From the NCBI RefSeq assembly GCF_008923205.2, contig NZ_WBMS02000037.1, positions 1-64,000 on the forward strand: a stretch of 64,000 nt of DNA. The letters are read 5' to 3'. Positions 36,095 to 45,840 of the stretch are shown piece after piece (the stretch's first letter is position 1; each line of letters opens with the position of its first letter). The notes below the pieces were generated by a model. The model did not search any database. It had not been told where the DNA came from and was given only the letters and a program-made list of their open reading frames with translations. Position numbers and translations under genes: made by a program. This stretch comes from Actinomadura physcomitrii. Lineage in GTDB: Bacteria > Actinomycetota > Actinomycetes > Streptosporangiales > Streptosporangiaceae.

Positions 36095-36936
36095 CCGTCT
36101 GGACGGACCTGCTGGGCGCCGAAGTACGGATGCTTGCGGCCGGCGGTGTCACCACCCGGGTGGCGCTCGTCGGCGAGGGGCCACCCGTGGTGTTCCTGCA
36201 CGGCCGCGGCGGGCATCTGGAGACCTTCACCCGGAACCTGGCCGCCGTCGCCGCGGCCGGATACCGGGCGATCGCCTTCGACCTGCTCGGCCACGGGCTG
36301 ACCGGGCGGCCGGCCGACGGCCGCTACACCGTCGACCGGATTACCGCGCACGCCGCGGCCGTCCTCGGCCGGCTCGGTCTCGACCGCACGCACCTGGTCG
36401 GCCAGTCCCTCGGCGGCTGGTGCGCGGCCCTGCTCGCACTGGACGTGCCCGACCGCGTCGCGAGCCTCGTGCTGATCGAACCGGCCGGGCTCCAGGACGA
36501 GGCGGACCGGCTCGCCGACAGCCGCGTCCGCGCGGCCCACCAGACCGGCGGGCAGGCCTACATCCGGCCCACCCCCGAGACCGTCGCGGCCCGGCTCGGC
36601 GGCCTGCTGGCCGACCCGGCCGGAGTGGACCCGGAACTGGTGCAGGTCCGCGCCGGCCTGTACGCGCCGGACGAGGCACGCCAGGTGCACCGGGCCGTCC
36701 GTGCGGCGGACCACTCCCCTTGGCTGCTCACTCCCGCACGTCTCAGCGCGCTCACCGTTCCCGCGCTGGTCATCCGCGGCGAACACGGACACACCCCACC
36801 GGCGGTCGTGGACGCCGCCGCACAGGCGGCCGGCGCCCGGGTGCGGACCGTGCCGCACGCCAAGCAGTGGCCGCAGTACGAGCAGCCCGGCACCGCCAAC
36901 ACCCTCATCACCGACTTTCTTGGAGCACACCCATGA
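36091..36936 (+). CDS. Alpha/beta hydrolase, catalytic His replaced
   Basis: A 281-residue alpha/beta-hydrolase of the meta-cleavage-product hydrolase type. Oxyanion region is V-F-L-H-G-R-G-G-H, nucleophile in L-V-G-Q-S-L-G-G-W. It is a tandem paralogue of the next gene, with which it shares the start W-T-D-x-L-G-A-E and the ending W-P-x-Y-E-Q-P. Where the paralogue has A-G-H268-W-P, this one reads A-K-Q259-W-P, so the expected catalytic His is Gln. It may be a regulatory or structural partner, or use another base. GTG start overlaps the previous stop. Confidence 0.85.
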   Translation: MTVWTDLLGAEVRMLAAGGVTTRVALVGEGPPVVFLHGRGGHLETFTRNLAAVAAAGYRAIAFDLLGHGLTGRPADGRYTVDRITAHAAAVLGRLGLDRTHLVGQSLGGWCAALLALDVPDRVASLVLIEPAGLQDEADRLADSRVRAAHQTGGQAYIRPTPETVAARLGGLLADPAGVDPELVQVRAGLYAPDEARQVHRAVRAADHSPWLLTPARLSALTVPALVIRGEHGHTPPAVVDAAAQAAGARVRTVPHAKQWPQYEQPGTANTLITDFLGAHP

Positions 36937-37811
36937 CCTTCTGGACCGACGCGCTGGGCGCCGAGATCCGCTTCCGCGACGCCGCCGGCTGGCGCACCCG
37001 CTCTATCGAGGCGGGCGACGGAGACCCGGTGATCCTCATGGGCGGGCTCACCGGGCACGCCGAGGCGTTCCTGCGTAACCTCCTCCCCCTCGCCGACCGG
37101 GGCCTGCGCGTCCACGCCATCGACGTGCTCGGGCACGGCCTCACCGACCGGCCCACCGACGTCACCTACCACGCGCCGATCTTCACCAAGCACCTGATCG
37201 GCTTCCTCGACGCGATCGGAGCCGAACGCGCTCACCTGGTCGGCCAGTCCCTCGGCGGATGGATCGCCCTCCACACCGCCCTGCACCACCCCGACCGCGT
37301 CGCCAAGCTGGTCTCGGTCACCGGCGCGGGCCTGCTGCTGTCCTCCGACGACCGCAAGGCCGAGAGCGAGAAGGTGCACGCCCAAGTCCAGTCCGTCACC
37401 GCCAAGGCAGCCGCGGCCCCGACCCGCGAGAGCGTCCGCGCCCGCCTGGAGTGGCTCATGGCCGACCCCTCCGCGGTCACCGACGAACTCGTCGAGTGCC
37501 GCTACCGGTACTACACCCTGCCCGGGACCGAGAAGGCGCAGGCCAAGCTGGTCGCCGAGCAGCCCGGCACCGCCAACCGGGCCCACATGATCGACGAAGC
37601 GGGCCTCGCCCGCATCGAGCACGAGACCCTCATCGTCTGGACCGACCACAACCCGACCACGCCTCCCGAGGTCGGCCGGCGGGCGAGCGAGATCATGCCC
37701 CACGCGCGGTTCGACATGATCACCGACGCCGGGCACTGGCCGATGTACGAGCAGCCCGAGCAGTTCAACCGCATCGTCGGCGACTTCCTCACCGGGAACC
37801 GGCCGCGATGA
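36933..37811 (+). CDS. Alpha/beta hydrolase (meta-cleavage hydrolase type)
   Basis: A 292-residue hydrolase with H-L-V-G-Q-S-L-G-G-W (nucleophile Ser) and intact T-D-A-G-H268-W-P-M-Y-E-Q-P. Members hydrolyse C-C bonds of ring-cleavage products or esters. Directly after the LigAB and dienelactone hydrolase genes, it is the best candidate for processing the ring-opened intermediate. It overlaps both neighbours by four bases. Substrate unknown. Confidence 0.87.
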   Translation: MTFWTDALGAEIRFRDAAGWRTRSIEAGDGDPVILMGGLTGHAEAFLRNLLPLADRGLRVHAIDVLGHGLTDRPTDVTYHAPIFTKHLIGFLDAIGAERAHLVGQSLGGWIALHTALHHPDRVAKLVSVTGAGLLLSSDDRKAESEKVHAQVQSVTAKAAAAPTRESVRARLEWLMADPSAVTDELVECRYRYYTLPGTEKAQAKLVAEQPGTANRAHMIDEAGLARIEHETLIVWTDHNPTTPPEVGRRASEIMPHARFDMITDAGHWPMYEQPEQFNRIVGDFLTGNRPR

Positions 37812-38479
37812 CCCCCGCCGAGCAGGTCGCGCTGGGCTGCCGGATCCTGGCCGCGAACGGCAACGCCGACATGATCTGGGGGCACCTGTCCCAGCGTGAC
37901 CCCGACGGCGGCGGGGTGTGGCTGAAGGCGGCGGGCTTCGGCCTGGAGGAGATCACGCCCGACCGCGTCATCCGCATCGACCGGTCGGGGCGGCGGCTGG
38001 AGGGCGACGGCCCAGTCCACCTCGAGTACCCCATCCACACCGAGGTCATGGCGGCCCGGCCCGACGTCGGAGCCGTCGTGCACAGCCACGCCGAGTCGGC
38101 GGTCGCGCTCGCCGCCACCGGTCAGCCTCCCGTGCCGATCGGCCACGAGGGCACCCTGTTCTGGCCGCCCGACCTGCCCGTATTCACCGAGACCGGCGAC
38201 CTGATCCGCGACGCCGGCCTCGGCGCCGCGCTCGCCGCCGCCCTCGGTGAACGCAACGCCGTGCTGCTGCGGCAGCACGGGCTGGTGGCCGTCGGCCCCG
38301 ACGTCCCCACCGCCGTCATGACGGCGATCTTCCTGGAGAAGGCGTGCCGCATGCAGCTCGGGCTCCTCGGTACCAGCTTCACCTGGTCCGACGAAGCCGA
38401 GGCCTTGGCCAAACGCGGCCGCTGCTACGGACCCGATCAGCTCGCCCGCGCCTGGCAGTACCTGGTCCGCACCAGCTGA
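37808..38479 (+). CDS. Class II aldolase/adducin-type enzyme
   Basis: A 223-residue zinc aldolase or decarboxylase. The metal and catalytic set is visible as P-V-H-L-E-Y-P-I-H-T-E-V, V-V-H-S-H-A-E-S-A-V-A-L-A and L-L-R-Q-H-G-L-V-A-V-G. Family members split hydroxy-keto acids or decarboxylate related compounds. As the last enzyme of the operon it probably breaks the chain released by the hydrolases into central metabolites (inference). A 50-base gap follows before the transporter genes. Confidence 0.88.
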   Translation: MTPAEQVALGCRILAANGNADMIWGHLSQRDPDGGGVWLKAAGFGLEEITPDRVIRIDRSGRRLEGDGPVHLEYPIHTEVMAARPDVGAVVHSHAESAVALAATGQPPVPIGHEGTLFWPPDLPVFTETGDLIRDAGLGAALAAALGERNAVLLRQHGLVAVGPDVPTAVMTAIFLEKACRMQLGLLGTSFTWSDEAEALAKRGRCYGPDQLARAWQYLVRTS

Positions 38480-38529
38480 CCGCACTTCTCAGCGCGCCGC
38501 GCTGACCCACCCCACCGGAAGGCCTCACC

Positions 38530-39684
38530 ATGCTCCGTTCGCCCATCGTCCGCCTCGCCGCGACCGCCGGCGCCGCCGCGCTCGCCCTGGCGGGCTGCAG
38601 TTCCTCCTCCGGCTCCGGCGGAGGAGGCGGCGGCTCCACGCCGGCCTTGTCCGCCAAGCTCACCAAGGCGATGGCCCCGGCCGCCGACGCCGACTACAAG
38701 GACCCGGGCCCCGCCGTAACCGGGGTCTCCAAGCTGGCCGGCAAGACGGTCTGGTATATCCCGCTGTCCTCGCAGATCACCACCACCCAGCTCGTCCAGA
38801 CGAGCCTGACCGAAGCGCTGGGCACCGCTCATGTCGGCGTGCACCCCTGCAGCGGGCAGGCCAACCCCTCGACGATCTCCAGCTGCATCACCAACGCCAT
38901 CAACTCCGGCGCGGCCGGCGTCGTCTTCGACTCGATCGTGGCCGGGTTCGTCGCCGACGGCATCAACAAGCTCAAGGCCGCGCACATCCCCGTCGTCATC
39001 GCCGACGAACCCAACCCGGCGGGCGACTCGCCCGGCGACGCCCAGCTCGCCTACGTCCCCGGCAACCCCACCCAGGCTCTGCAGGTCCTGGCGCAATGGA
39101 TCGCCGAGGACAGCGGCGGCAAGGCGGGCGTGCTGGTCAACGAGGTCACTGACGCGCCCCCTCCCATCGCCTACGTTCAGCAGGGCTTCGTTCCCACGCT
39201 GAAGAGCGCCTGCTCGTCCTGCACCGTGACGATCAACAAGATCCAGTCCGCCAACTACTCGATGATGCCCTCCTCCACCAGCGCGGCGCTGATCGCCAAC
39301 CCGTCCACCAAGTACGTGGTGTCAGAGTTCGACGCCTTCGCCGCGCCCACCCAGCAGGGCGTGCAGCAGACCGGCAAGCTCAACGCCGTTAAGGGCGGCT
39401 CCACCGGCGGGCTGCTCGCCCAACTGCAGACCCTGAAGTCGGGGACGTTCCTGCGCGCCGACGTGGGCACCAACTTCACCTACCAAGGCTGGGCCATGGC
39501 CGACCAGACGCTCCGCCTGCTGACCGGCGCCAAGCCGGTCACCTACCAGGTTCCGCTGCGGCTGTTCACCTCCGCCAACGTCGGAAGCCTGGAGCTCACC
39601 AGCCAGGCGCAGACCTCCGGCGCCTGGTACGGCAGCACCGCCTACAAGCAGATGTTCACCCGCCTGTGGGGGCTGGGCAGTTGA
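38530..39684 (+). CDS. CUT2-type ABC substrate-binding lipoprotein
   Basis: A 384-residue exported lipoprotein with lipobox L-A-L-A-G-C22 followed by a Ser/Gly linker. The mature region resembles ribose-type periplasmic binding proteins (G-K-T-V-W-Y-I-P, then I-N-S-G-A-A-G-V-V-F-D-S and I-P-V-V-I-A-D-E-P). Two vicinal Cys-containing loops (C-S-G, C-S-S-C) may form disulphides. First gene of a sugar-type importer attached to an aromatic-type catabolic operon. The ligand may be a glycosylated or polyol-like substrate rather than a plain aromatic. Confidence 0.87.
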   Translation: MLRSPIVRLAATAGAAALALAGCSSSSGSGGGGGGSTPALSAKLTKAMAPAADADYKDPGPAVTGVSKLAGKTVWYIPLSSQITTTQLVQTSLTEALGTAHVGVHPCSGQANPSTISSCITNAINSGAAGVVFDSIVAGFVADGINKLKAAHIPVVIADEPNPAGDSPGDAQLAYVPGNPTQALQVLAQWIAEDSGGKAGVLVNEVTDAPPPIAYVQQGFVPTLKSACSSCTVTINKIQSANYSMMPSSTSAALIANPSTKYVVSEFDAFAAPTQQGVQQTGKLNAVKGGSTGGLLAQLQTLKSGTFLRADVGTNFTYQGWAMADQTLRLLTGAKPVTYQVPLRLFTSANVGSLELTSQAQTSGAWYGSTAYKQMFTRLWGLGS

Positions 39685-41222
39685 GCACTCCACGGCTGAC
39701 CGTCAGCGGGCTGGCCAAGACCTACGGCAACAGCCCCGTTCTCCAGGACGCCGCCTTCGAGGTGGTCGCCGGGGAGATCCATGCGCTCGTCGGGCAGAAC
39801 GGCTCGGGCAAGTCCACGCTCGTCAAGATCCTCACCGGCTACCACGGGGCCGATCCCGGTGGAGCCGTCCACGTCGACGGGCACCGGCTCACACTGCCCG
39901 CGCGCCCGGCCGATCTGCGCCGCCTCGGTGTGTCCGTCGTCCACCAGGACCTCGGCCTCAACGCGGGCGACTCCGTCGTCGACAACATCTGCGTCGGATC
40001 GTGGCCACGGCACCCGCTCACCCGGCTGATCGACCGGCGCCGCGCGGCGCGCCAAGCCCGCGACGCCCTGGAGCGGATCGGTGAAGACGTCGCACTTGAC
40101 GCCCTGGTCGGCGACCTGCCGATCGCCGACCAGGTCAGCGTCGCGATCGCCCGCGGAGTCCGGAACCTGCCGGCCGGCGGCGGGCTGGCCGTCTTCGACG
40201 AGTCGACGCGGGCGCTGCCCCCCGACTCCCTGGGTCACTTCCATGCGCTGACCAGGGCGCTGGCGGCGCAGGGCACCGGCGTCCTGCTGGTCAGCCACAA
40301 CCTCGACGAGGTGCTGGACCTCGCCGACCGGGTGACCGTCCTGCGCGGCGGGCGGGTCGTCGAGGCGGGCCTGCCGACCGGCGGGCTCGACGCCGCCGGC
40401 CTGACCCGCCTCATCCTCGGGCACACGCTCGACGCCGCAGCCGCGACCGCACGGCCCGCGCCCGAAGGCGCCGACGAGGTCTTCCTGCGCCAAGCCGGCG
40501 GCGGGACGCTGACCGACCTCTCCGTCCGGCTCGCCGCCGGGGAGATCGTCGGCGTCACAGGGCTGACCGGTGCGGGGCACGAGGACCTGCCCGCCCTCCT
40601 CACCGGGGCCCGGAGCGCCAGAGCGGGGGGCGAACTCCGTATCGGCGACACCACCCTTGATCTCGCGGGACTGACCCCGCGCCGGGCCCTGGCCGCCGGC
40701 GTCCACGTCGTTCCCGCCGACCGCGGCCGCCACGGCCTGGCACTGGAACTGTCGATCGAGGACAACATCGCCCTGGCGCGCCTGCGCCGCGGCCGTCTCC
40801 GCCCGCTGACCAGGCGCGCGCACCGCACCGACGCCGCGACGGTCATCGAGGAACTCGGGGTGAGGCCACCCCTCCCCGACGCCCTGATCCGGACGCTCAG
40901 TGGCGGCAACCAGCAGAAGGTCCTGATCGGCCGGGCCCTGCTCGGCTCACCGCGGCTGCTGGTCCTGCACGAACCCACCCAGGCCGTGGACGTCGGCGCC
41001 CGCCGCGACATCCACACCGCCATCCGCCGCCACGCCTCCTCCGGAACGCCCGTCCTGGTCATCGCGAGCGACCCCGCCGAACTCGTCGAGCTGTGCGACC
41101 GGATCGTCCTCGTCCACGACGGCCGCGGCCGCGAACTCACCGGCGGCCGCACCGTCGAAGCCGTCCTCGACGGCATCTATCAGCCAGCCACACCGCAGGG
41201 AGCCATCCATCATGGCAACTGA
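39681..41222 (+). CDS. CUT2-type ABC transporter ATPase, double domain (RbsA-like)
   Basis: A 513-residue ATPase with two nucleotide-binding domains. I chose TTG 39681, which overlaps the previous stop as TTGA like the other junctions; a GTG at 39666 is an alternative. Domain one has Walker A G-Q-N-G-S-G-K-S-T but a poor signature. Domain two has a degenerate Walker A (T-G-L-T-G-A-G) with a good signature L-S-G-G-N-Q-Q-K-V. This asymmetry is normal for RbsA-type proteins. Confidence 0.88.
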   Translation: MSTPRLTVSGLAKTYGNSPVLQDAAFEVVAGEIHALVGQNGSGKSTLVKILTGYHGADPGGAVHVDGHRLTLPARPADLRRLGVSVVHQDLGLNAGDSVVDNICVGSWPRHPLTRLIDRRRAARQARDALERIGEDVALDALVGDLPIADQVSVAIARGVRNLPAGGGLAVFDESTRALPPDSLGHFHALTRALAAQGTGVLLVSHNLDEVLDLADRVTVLRGGRVVEAGLPTGGLDAAGLTRLILGHTLDAAAATARPAPEGADEVFLRQAGGGTLTDLSVRLAAGEIVGVTGLTGAGHEDLPALLTGARSARAGGELRIGDTTLDLAGLTPRRALAAGVHVVPADRGRHGLALELSIEDNIALARLRRGRLRPLTRRAHRTDAATVIEELGVRPPLPDALIRTLSGGNQQKVLIGRALLGSPRLLVLHEPTQAVDVGARRDIHTAIRRHASSGTPVLVIASDPAELVELCDRIVLVHDGRGRELTGGRTVEAVLDGIYQPATPQGAIHHGN

Positions 41223-42210
41223 GACCCGATCCGAATCCCGGCCGCTGCGGCTCGGCGTGCCGGCCCCGCTGCTGCGCTTCACCGAACGCTGGACCATGGT
41301 CGGCCTCTGGATACTGCTGGCGCTGGTGTTCGGCATCGTGGAGCCGTCCAAGTTCGCCACCTCCGGCACGTTCAAGACGATCTTCGGTTCGCAGACTCCG
41401 CTGCTGTTCCTGGCGATGGCCGTGCTGTGCACGATCATGGTCGGCGAGTTCGTCGACCTGTCCATCGCCTCGATCCTCGGTCTGGCCGCCACACTCGTCC
41501 CCGTGCTGACCGTCCAGCACCACGTGCCGTTCCTGCTGGCCTGCCTGGCCGCATTGGCCGCCGGCGCGCTCGTGGGCACGGTCAACGGCGCGCTGATCGT
41601 CCGCCTCGGCGTGAACCCCATCGTGGTCACCCTCGGCATGTCCACGCTGCTGCTGGGGCTCGCCCTGTGGAGCACCGACCTCAACAGCGTCAGCGGCCTG
41701 GACCCCGGCGTCTCCTCGTTCGCGCTGGACGAGATCCTCGGACTGCCGCTCTCCTTCTACTACGGCATCGCTCTGGTCCTGGTGGTCGCTTACGTGACGG
41801 GGCTGACGCCGCTCGGGCGCCACATGCGCTTCGTCCACGCCAACCGGGAGGTCGCGCGCCTGGCCGGGGTCCAGGTGGACCGCATCCGCTTCGGTGCGTT
41901 CGTCCTGGCGGGCCTGCTCAGCGCGGCGGGAGGCGTCCTGCTGGTCTCCGGCGTCGGCGGCTTCGACCCGAACTCCTCGGCCACCTACCTGCTGCCCACC
42001 TACGCCGCCGTCTTCATCGGCACCGCCGTCGTCCGCCCGGGCAGTTTCAACCCGATCGGCACCTGGATCGGCACGTACTTCCTGGCGACCGGCGTCATCG
42101 GACTCCAGGAGCTGGGCCTGGCCGCATGGATCTCCGACGTCTTCTACGGCGGCGTGCTGATCGTGGCCGTGGCGGTCTCCACCGTCATCGGCCGGCGCCG
42201 GCGTGGCTGA
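41212..42210 (+). CDS. CUT2-type ABC permease (RbsC-like)
   Basis: A 332-residue inner-membrane permease with eight to nine hydrophobic segments. The RbsC motif region I-V-R-L-G-V-N-P-I-V-V-T-L-G-M and the coupling loop G-R-H-M-R-F-V-H-A-N-R-E-V-A-R-L-A-G-V are present. It overlaps the ATPase gene by 11 bases and the 3' end of the convergent IclR gene by 26. Confidence 0.9.
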   Translation: MATETRSESRPLRLGVPAPLLRFTERWTMVGLWILLALVFGIVEPSKFATSGTFKTIFGSQTPLLFLAMAVLCTIMVGEFVDLSIASILGLAATLVPVLTVQHHVPFLLACLAALAAGALVGTVNGALIVRLGVNPIVVTLGMSTLLLGLALWSTDLNSVSGLDPGVSSFALDEILGLPLSFYYGIALVLVVAYVTGLTPLGRHMRFVHANREVARLAGVQVDRIRFGAFVLAGLLSAAGGVLLVSGVGGFDPNSSATYLLPTYAAVFIGTAVVRPGSFNPIGTWIGTYFLATGVIGLQELGLAAWISDVFYGGVLIVAVAVSTVIGRRRRG

Positions 42211-42967
42211 CGCACTCGCGGACCAGCTCGCCGATGGCCGCCAGCCGCCGCGCTCCGCAGCGCGACACCGGCGCGACGACCGCGACCGCACCGGCCGCCT
42301 TGCCCTGCGCCATCACGACCACGCTCGCCCCGGCGACCCCCGGAGCGAACTCACCGCTCTCCACCGAGTAACCGTGCTCCCGAGCCCGGTCGATCTCGGC
42401 CAGGAAGGCGTCGTATTCGGTGATGCTCCTGCCCGTTCGCCGGGGAAGCCGCAGCGTCGGCATCAACTCGACGACCTGGTCGCGCGGCAGGCTCGCCAGC
42501 GCCGCCTTGCCGATACATCCATTGGCGATCAGCGACCTGCGCCCCACCGGCGACAGCACCCCCAGCACATGCGCCGCGTCCCGGCGCTGAGTGATCACCA
42601 GGCTGCGGTCGCGCCAGTCGATCTCCGCGGCCAGGACCGTCTCCCCCGTCCGCTCGGCCAACCGCGCGACGATCCGCTCGGTCACCAAGGCCACCGGGGA
42701 CCCCTGGGCGACCACCGGCGCCAGCTCCAGCAGCCTGGCACCGAGGCGGTAGCTGCCGTCGTCGTCCCGCCGCAGAAAGCCGTAGGCGAGGAGCGAACCG
42801 GCGATCCGCAGCGTCGTCGCCTTCGACAGGCCCGCGCCCTGCGCCAGCTCGGTCAGGGTCAGCCGCGGATGCGCGCTGCTGAAGCAGGTGAGGATCTCCA
42901 GCGCACGGTCGACTGAACGCACGCGGTTCACCGACAGTGACGAACCTTTGAGGTCGGCGTCGGACAC
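42185..42967 (-). CDS. IclR-family regulator of the hyu/lig operon
   Basis: A 260-residue regulator from GTG 42967, chosen for the strong GGAGGGGAG just upstream. Winged helix-turn-helix: R-S-V-D-R-A-L-E-I-L, then L-A-Q-G-A-G-L-S-K-A-T-T-L-R-I. The effector domain has G-C-I-G-K-A-A-L-A-S-L and E-F-A-P-G-V-A-G. It is convergent with the ten-gene operon and divergent from an SDR gene. The shared 121-bp intergenic region contains a near-perfect palindrome. It is the likely local regulator of the ring-cleavage operon. Confidence 0.88.
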   Translation of the reverse strand: MSDADLKGSSLSVNRVRSVDRALEILTCFSSAHPRLTLTELAQGAGLSKATTLRIAGSLLAYGFLRRDDDGSYRLGARLLELAPVVAQGSPVALVTERIVARLAERTGETVLAAEIDWRDRSLVITQRRDAAHVLGVLSPVGRRSLIANGCIGKAALASLPRDQVVELMPTLRLPRRTGRSITEYDAFLAEIDRAREHGYSVESGEFAPGVAGASVVVMAQGKAAGAVAVVAPVSRCGARRLAAIGELVRECVSHAGAGR

Positions 42968-43053
42968 CTCGTCTCCCCTCCGAGGTCGGGAGACGTGTGG
43001 TCCACGTCTCACCGGCCCAGCTTGCCCCCAAGGTAACCGATATGGACCCCGCT

Positions 43054-43070
43054 GTTTCACCTGGTAAAAC
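43054..43070. promoter_or_regulatory. Palindromic candidate IclR operator
   Basis: GTTTCACC-T-GGTAAAAC: arms match at 7 of 8 positions. It lies between the divergent IclR and SDR starts, only 18 bp before the SDR GTG. IclR-family sites are typically 13-20-bp palindromes of this kind. It shares GTTTCAC with the element upstream of hyuA. Confidence 0.55.
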
Positions 43071-43088
43071 CCCATGAAGGAGCACATC

Positions 43089-43823
43089 GTGCCCAACGAC
43101 GCTCGTGGAGAGCTCAGCGGCCGGCGAATCCTCGTCATCGGCGCTGCCTCGGGCATCGGCGAAGCCACCGCCGGCCTCTGCCGCGCCCGTGGCGCGTCCG
43201 TCCACACCGCCGACCTGCGGCCGATCCCGCATGGAGACGTCGTCGATCTCCTGGACGCCCGCTCCGTGCAGGATTTGGTGGACCGCCTGGACGAGCGATG
43301 GCACGCACTCGACGGCCTCGCCATCACCACAGGGACCTCTCACCACGGCTCCATCACGGACACGCCGTCGGAAACCTGGCGGTCGCTTCTGGCACTGAAC
43401 ACCGCGGCGCCCGCTGAAACGATCACCCGGTTCCTTCCCCTACTGGAGCGGGGCGACGATCCGTCCATCGTCACGGTCGCCTCCGCAACGGGCCTGCGCG
43501 CCTACCCCGACTTCGCCGCGTATTCGGCCTCCAAGGCGGCCCTGATCCACTGGTCCCGCGCAGCCGCCCGTGAACTGGCCCCCGCCGGCATCCGCCTGAA
43601 CTGCGTCTGCCCCGGCCCTACCGATACCCCGATGCTCCGAAACGACGTCTCGGGCTCCACCGCCGCCCTGCGCTCCATCGCAACATTGACCGCCCAGAAC
43701 AGACTCGGCTCACCCGAAGAGATCGCCGAACCGATCTCCTTCCTGCTGTCCCCACGCGCCTCGTTCATCACCGGCGCGGTCCTACCGGTAGACGGCGGCG
43801 AGTCCGTCCGCGACGGTCATTGA
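43089..43823 (+). CDS. Short-chain dehydrogenase/reductase
   Basis: A 244-residue classical SDR. GTG 43089 is preferred because AAGGAG sits six bases before it; the ATG at 43074 precedes that site. Motifs are G-A-A-S-G-I-G-E (cofactor loop), A-S-A-T-G (Ser region), A-Y-S-A-S-K (catalytic Tyr/Lys) and N-C-V-C-P-G-P-T-D-T-P. An Asp after the second strand (T-A-D-L-R) indicates NAD. Divergent from the IclR regulator; likely an alcohol or dihydrodiol oxidation step tied to the adjacent operon. Confidence 0.87.
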   Translation: MPNDARGELSGRRILVIGAASGIGEATAGLCRARGASVHTADLRPIPHGDVVDLLDARSVQDLVDRLDERWHALDGLAITTGTSHHGSITDTPSETWRSLLALNTAAPAETITRFLPLLERGDDPSIVTVASATGLRAYPDFAAYSASKAALIHWSRAAARELAPAGIRLNCVCPGPTDTPMLRNDVSGSTAALRSIATLTAQNRLGSPEEIAEPISFLLSPRASFITGAVLPVDGGESVRDGH

Positions 43824-44408
43824 GAACGGTGCTGCGTCAGCTGGGCAGGGGATTGCGCGGCGATCGCTTCGTTCCGCACGCCCGCTTGGACAAGCTGTTC
43901 GGTGATGACACGCACGAGTTGCGAGTTCCGCCGCGCCCGGATGACGTCCAAGGGCGGCACGAACCAGTATGTGCACTGGGCCAGCGGCACCGCCCGCCTG
44001 CCGCCCCGCCTCTGCAGGCCGCGCGGGTGCTGCGGTATTAGGGATCTCTAGAAGAGCACCCCGCAGAGGCCGAGCCTGTTTCGAGTCAGGACCAAGATCG
44101 AGCTTTCGCAGCAGCACCGTCTGCGGCGGCAGGTGCACCTGCCGTAGTCCCGGGATGAACCCCAACAGCACGCCGGTGACCAGCAGCACGATGGGCGGGG
44201 CGACGCCTACGCGGCGGCTCAAAACGCTTCGGGTCAGGATCGCGGCGCCCAGGATGCCAACGAGCTCCAGCCCCAGCATGATCCCCTCTGGCAGGCCACG
44301 GGCGGTACGCGGTCTTCCGGATGGACCTCGCCCATGGAGGTGTCCATTTCACCGGTGCCGGGGCACCGGATATTGGGGTGTGCCTCAAGACCGTCCTACG
44401 CGGCCGTG
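43824..44408. other. Degraded stretch between SDR and aldo/keto reductase
   Basis: About 580 bp with only remnants. The minus strand carries the antiporter fragment (44109-44279). Nearer the SDR it has an open run of about 60 codons ending at 43818, with C-T-Y-W-F-V-P-P-L-D-V-I-R-A-R-R, which I do not recognise. No intact gene is supported. Confidence 0.5.
44109..44279 (-). pseudogene. 5' fragment of a Na+/H+ antiporter-like gene
   Basis: The first 57 codons encode a membrane start (M-L-G-L-E-L-V-G-I-L-G-A-A-I-L, then P-P-I-V-L-L-V-T-G-V-L-L-G-F-I-P-G-L) typical of CPA1 antiporters. After that the frame loses all membrane character and ends near 43782. The remaining ten or so helices are absent, so it is a remnant. 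Confidence 0.6.
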
Positions 44409-45386
<978 letters not shown>

Positions 45387-45426
45387 GCTCTGCCCTTTCG
45401 CTGTGTCTCGTAGAGCGGTGTGCCGG

Positions 45427-45804
45427 TCAGGAGCGCGGCGTGAGTTTGATCGTCGCCTCGCGGGAGGCGGAGTTGACCACGCCGCCGACGATGTTCGCGC
45501 CGTAGCGCTGGTACTTGGTGCGGTAGACCTCGTCGATGTCGGCGTCGAGGTCGTGGTCGGTGTCGTCGAAGGCGACGTCCTTGGTGACGCCGTCGGCGGT
45601 GACGCGGCCTTGGCGGCGGGTCTGGGTGCCGCGGTACCAGGCGCCGTCCGGGCCGTTCATCGAGCGGACGAACACCTCGTCGCCGACGCGGACGACCCAC
45701 ATCGTCACCGGGTCGCGCAGTGTCCCGTCGTCGCGCGCCGATTGCAGGTCCAGCTCGGTGGCATCGCCGATCCTGTCGAGTTCGTCGCTGGTCCAGGCGG
45801 CCAT
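45427..45804 (-). CDS. DUF2255-family protein
   Basis: A 125-residue soluble protein with W-T-S-D-E-L-D-R-I-G at the start and W-Y-R-G-T-Q-T-R-R-Q-G-R-V in the middle, the pattern of DUF2255 proteins. These often sit next to oxidoreductases in actinomycetes; function unknown. It may bind a flavin or F420-like cofactor given a split-barrel look, which is speculative. Confidence 0.8.
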   Translation of the reverse strand: MAAWTSDELDRIGDATELDLQSARDDGTLRDPVTMWVVRVGDEVFVRSMNGPDGAWYRGTQTRRQGRVTADGVTKDVAFDDTDHDLDADIDEVYRTKYQRYGANIVGGVVNSASREATIKLTPRS

Positions 45805-45840
45805 GGAATTCTCCCTTTCGTTGAGCGGGTGATCAGGCGG

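Noticed and set aside
39666..39680. GTG 39666 as start of the RbsA-like ATPase
   Set aside because: TTG 39681 gives the TTGA overlap that matches other junctions in the operon; the GTG remains possible but less consistent.
43782..44108. Downstream continuation of the antiporter fragment as a real 165-residue protein
   Set aside because: Membrane character and family similarity stop after about 57 residues; the rest is Arg/Ala-rich out-of-frame sequence.
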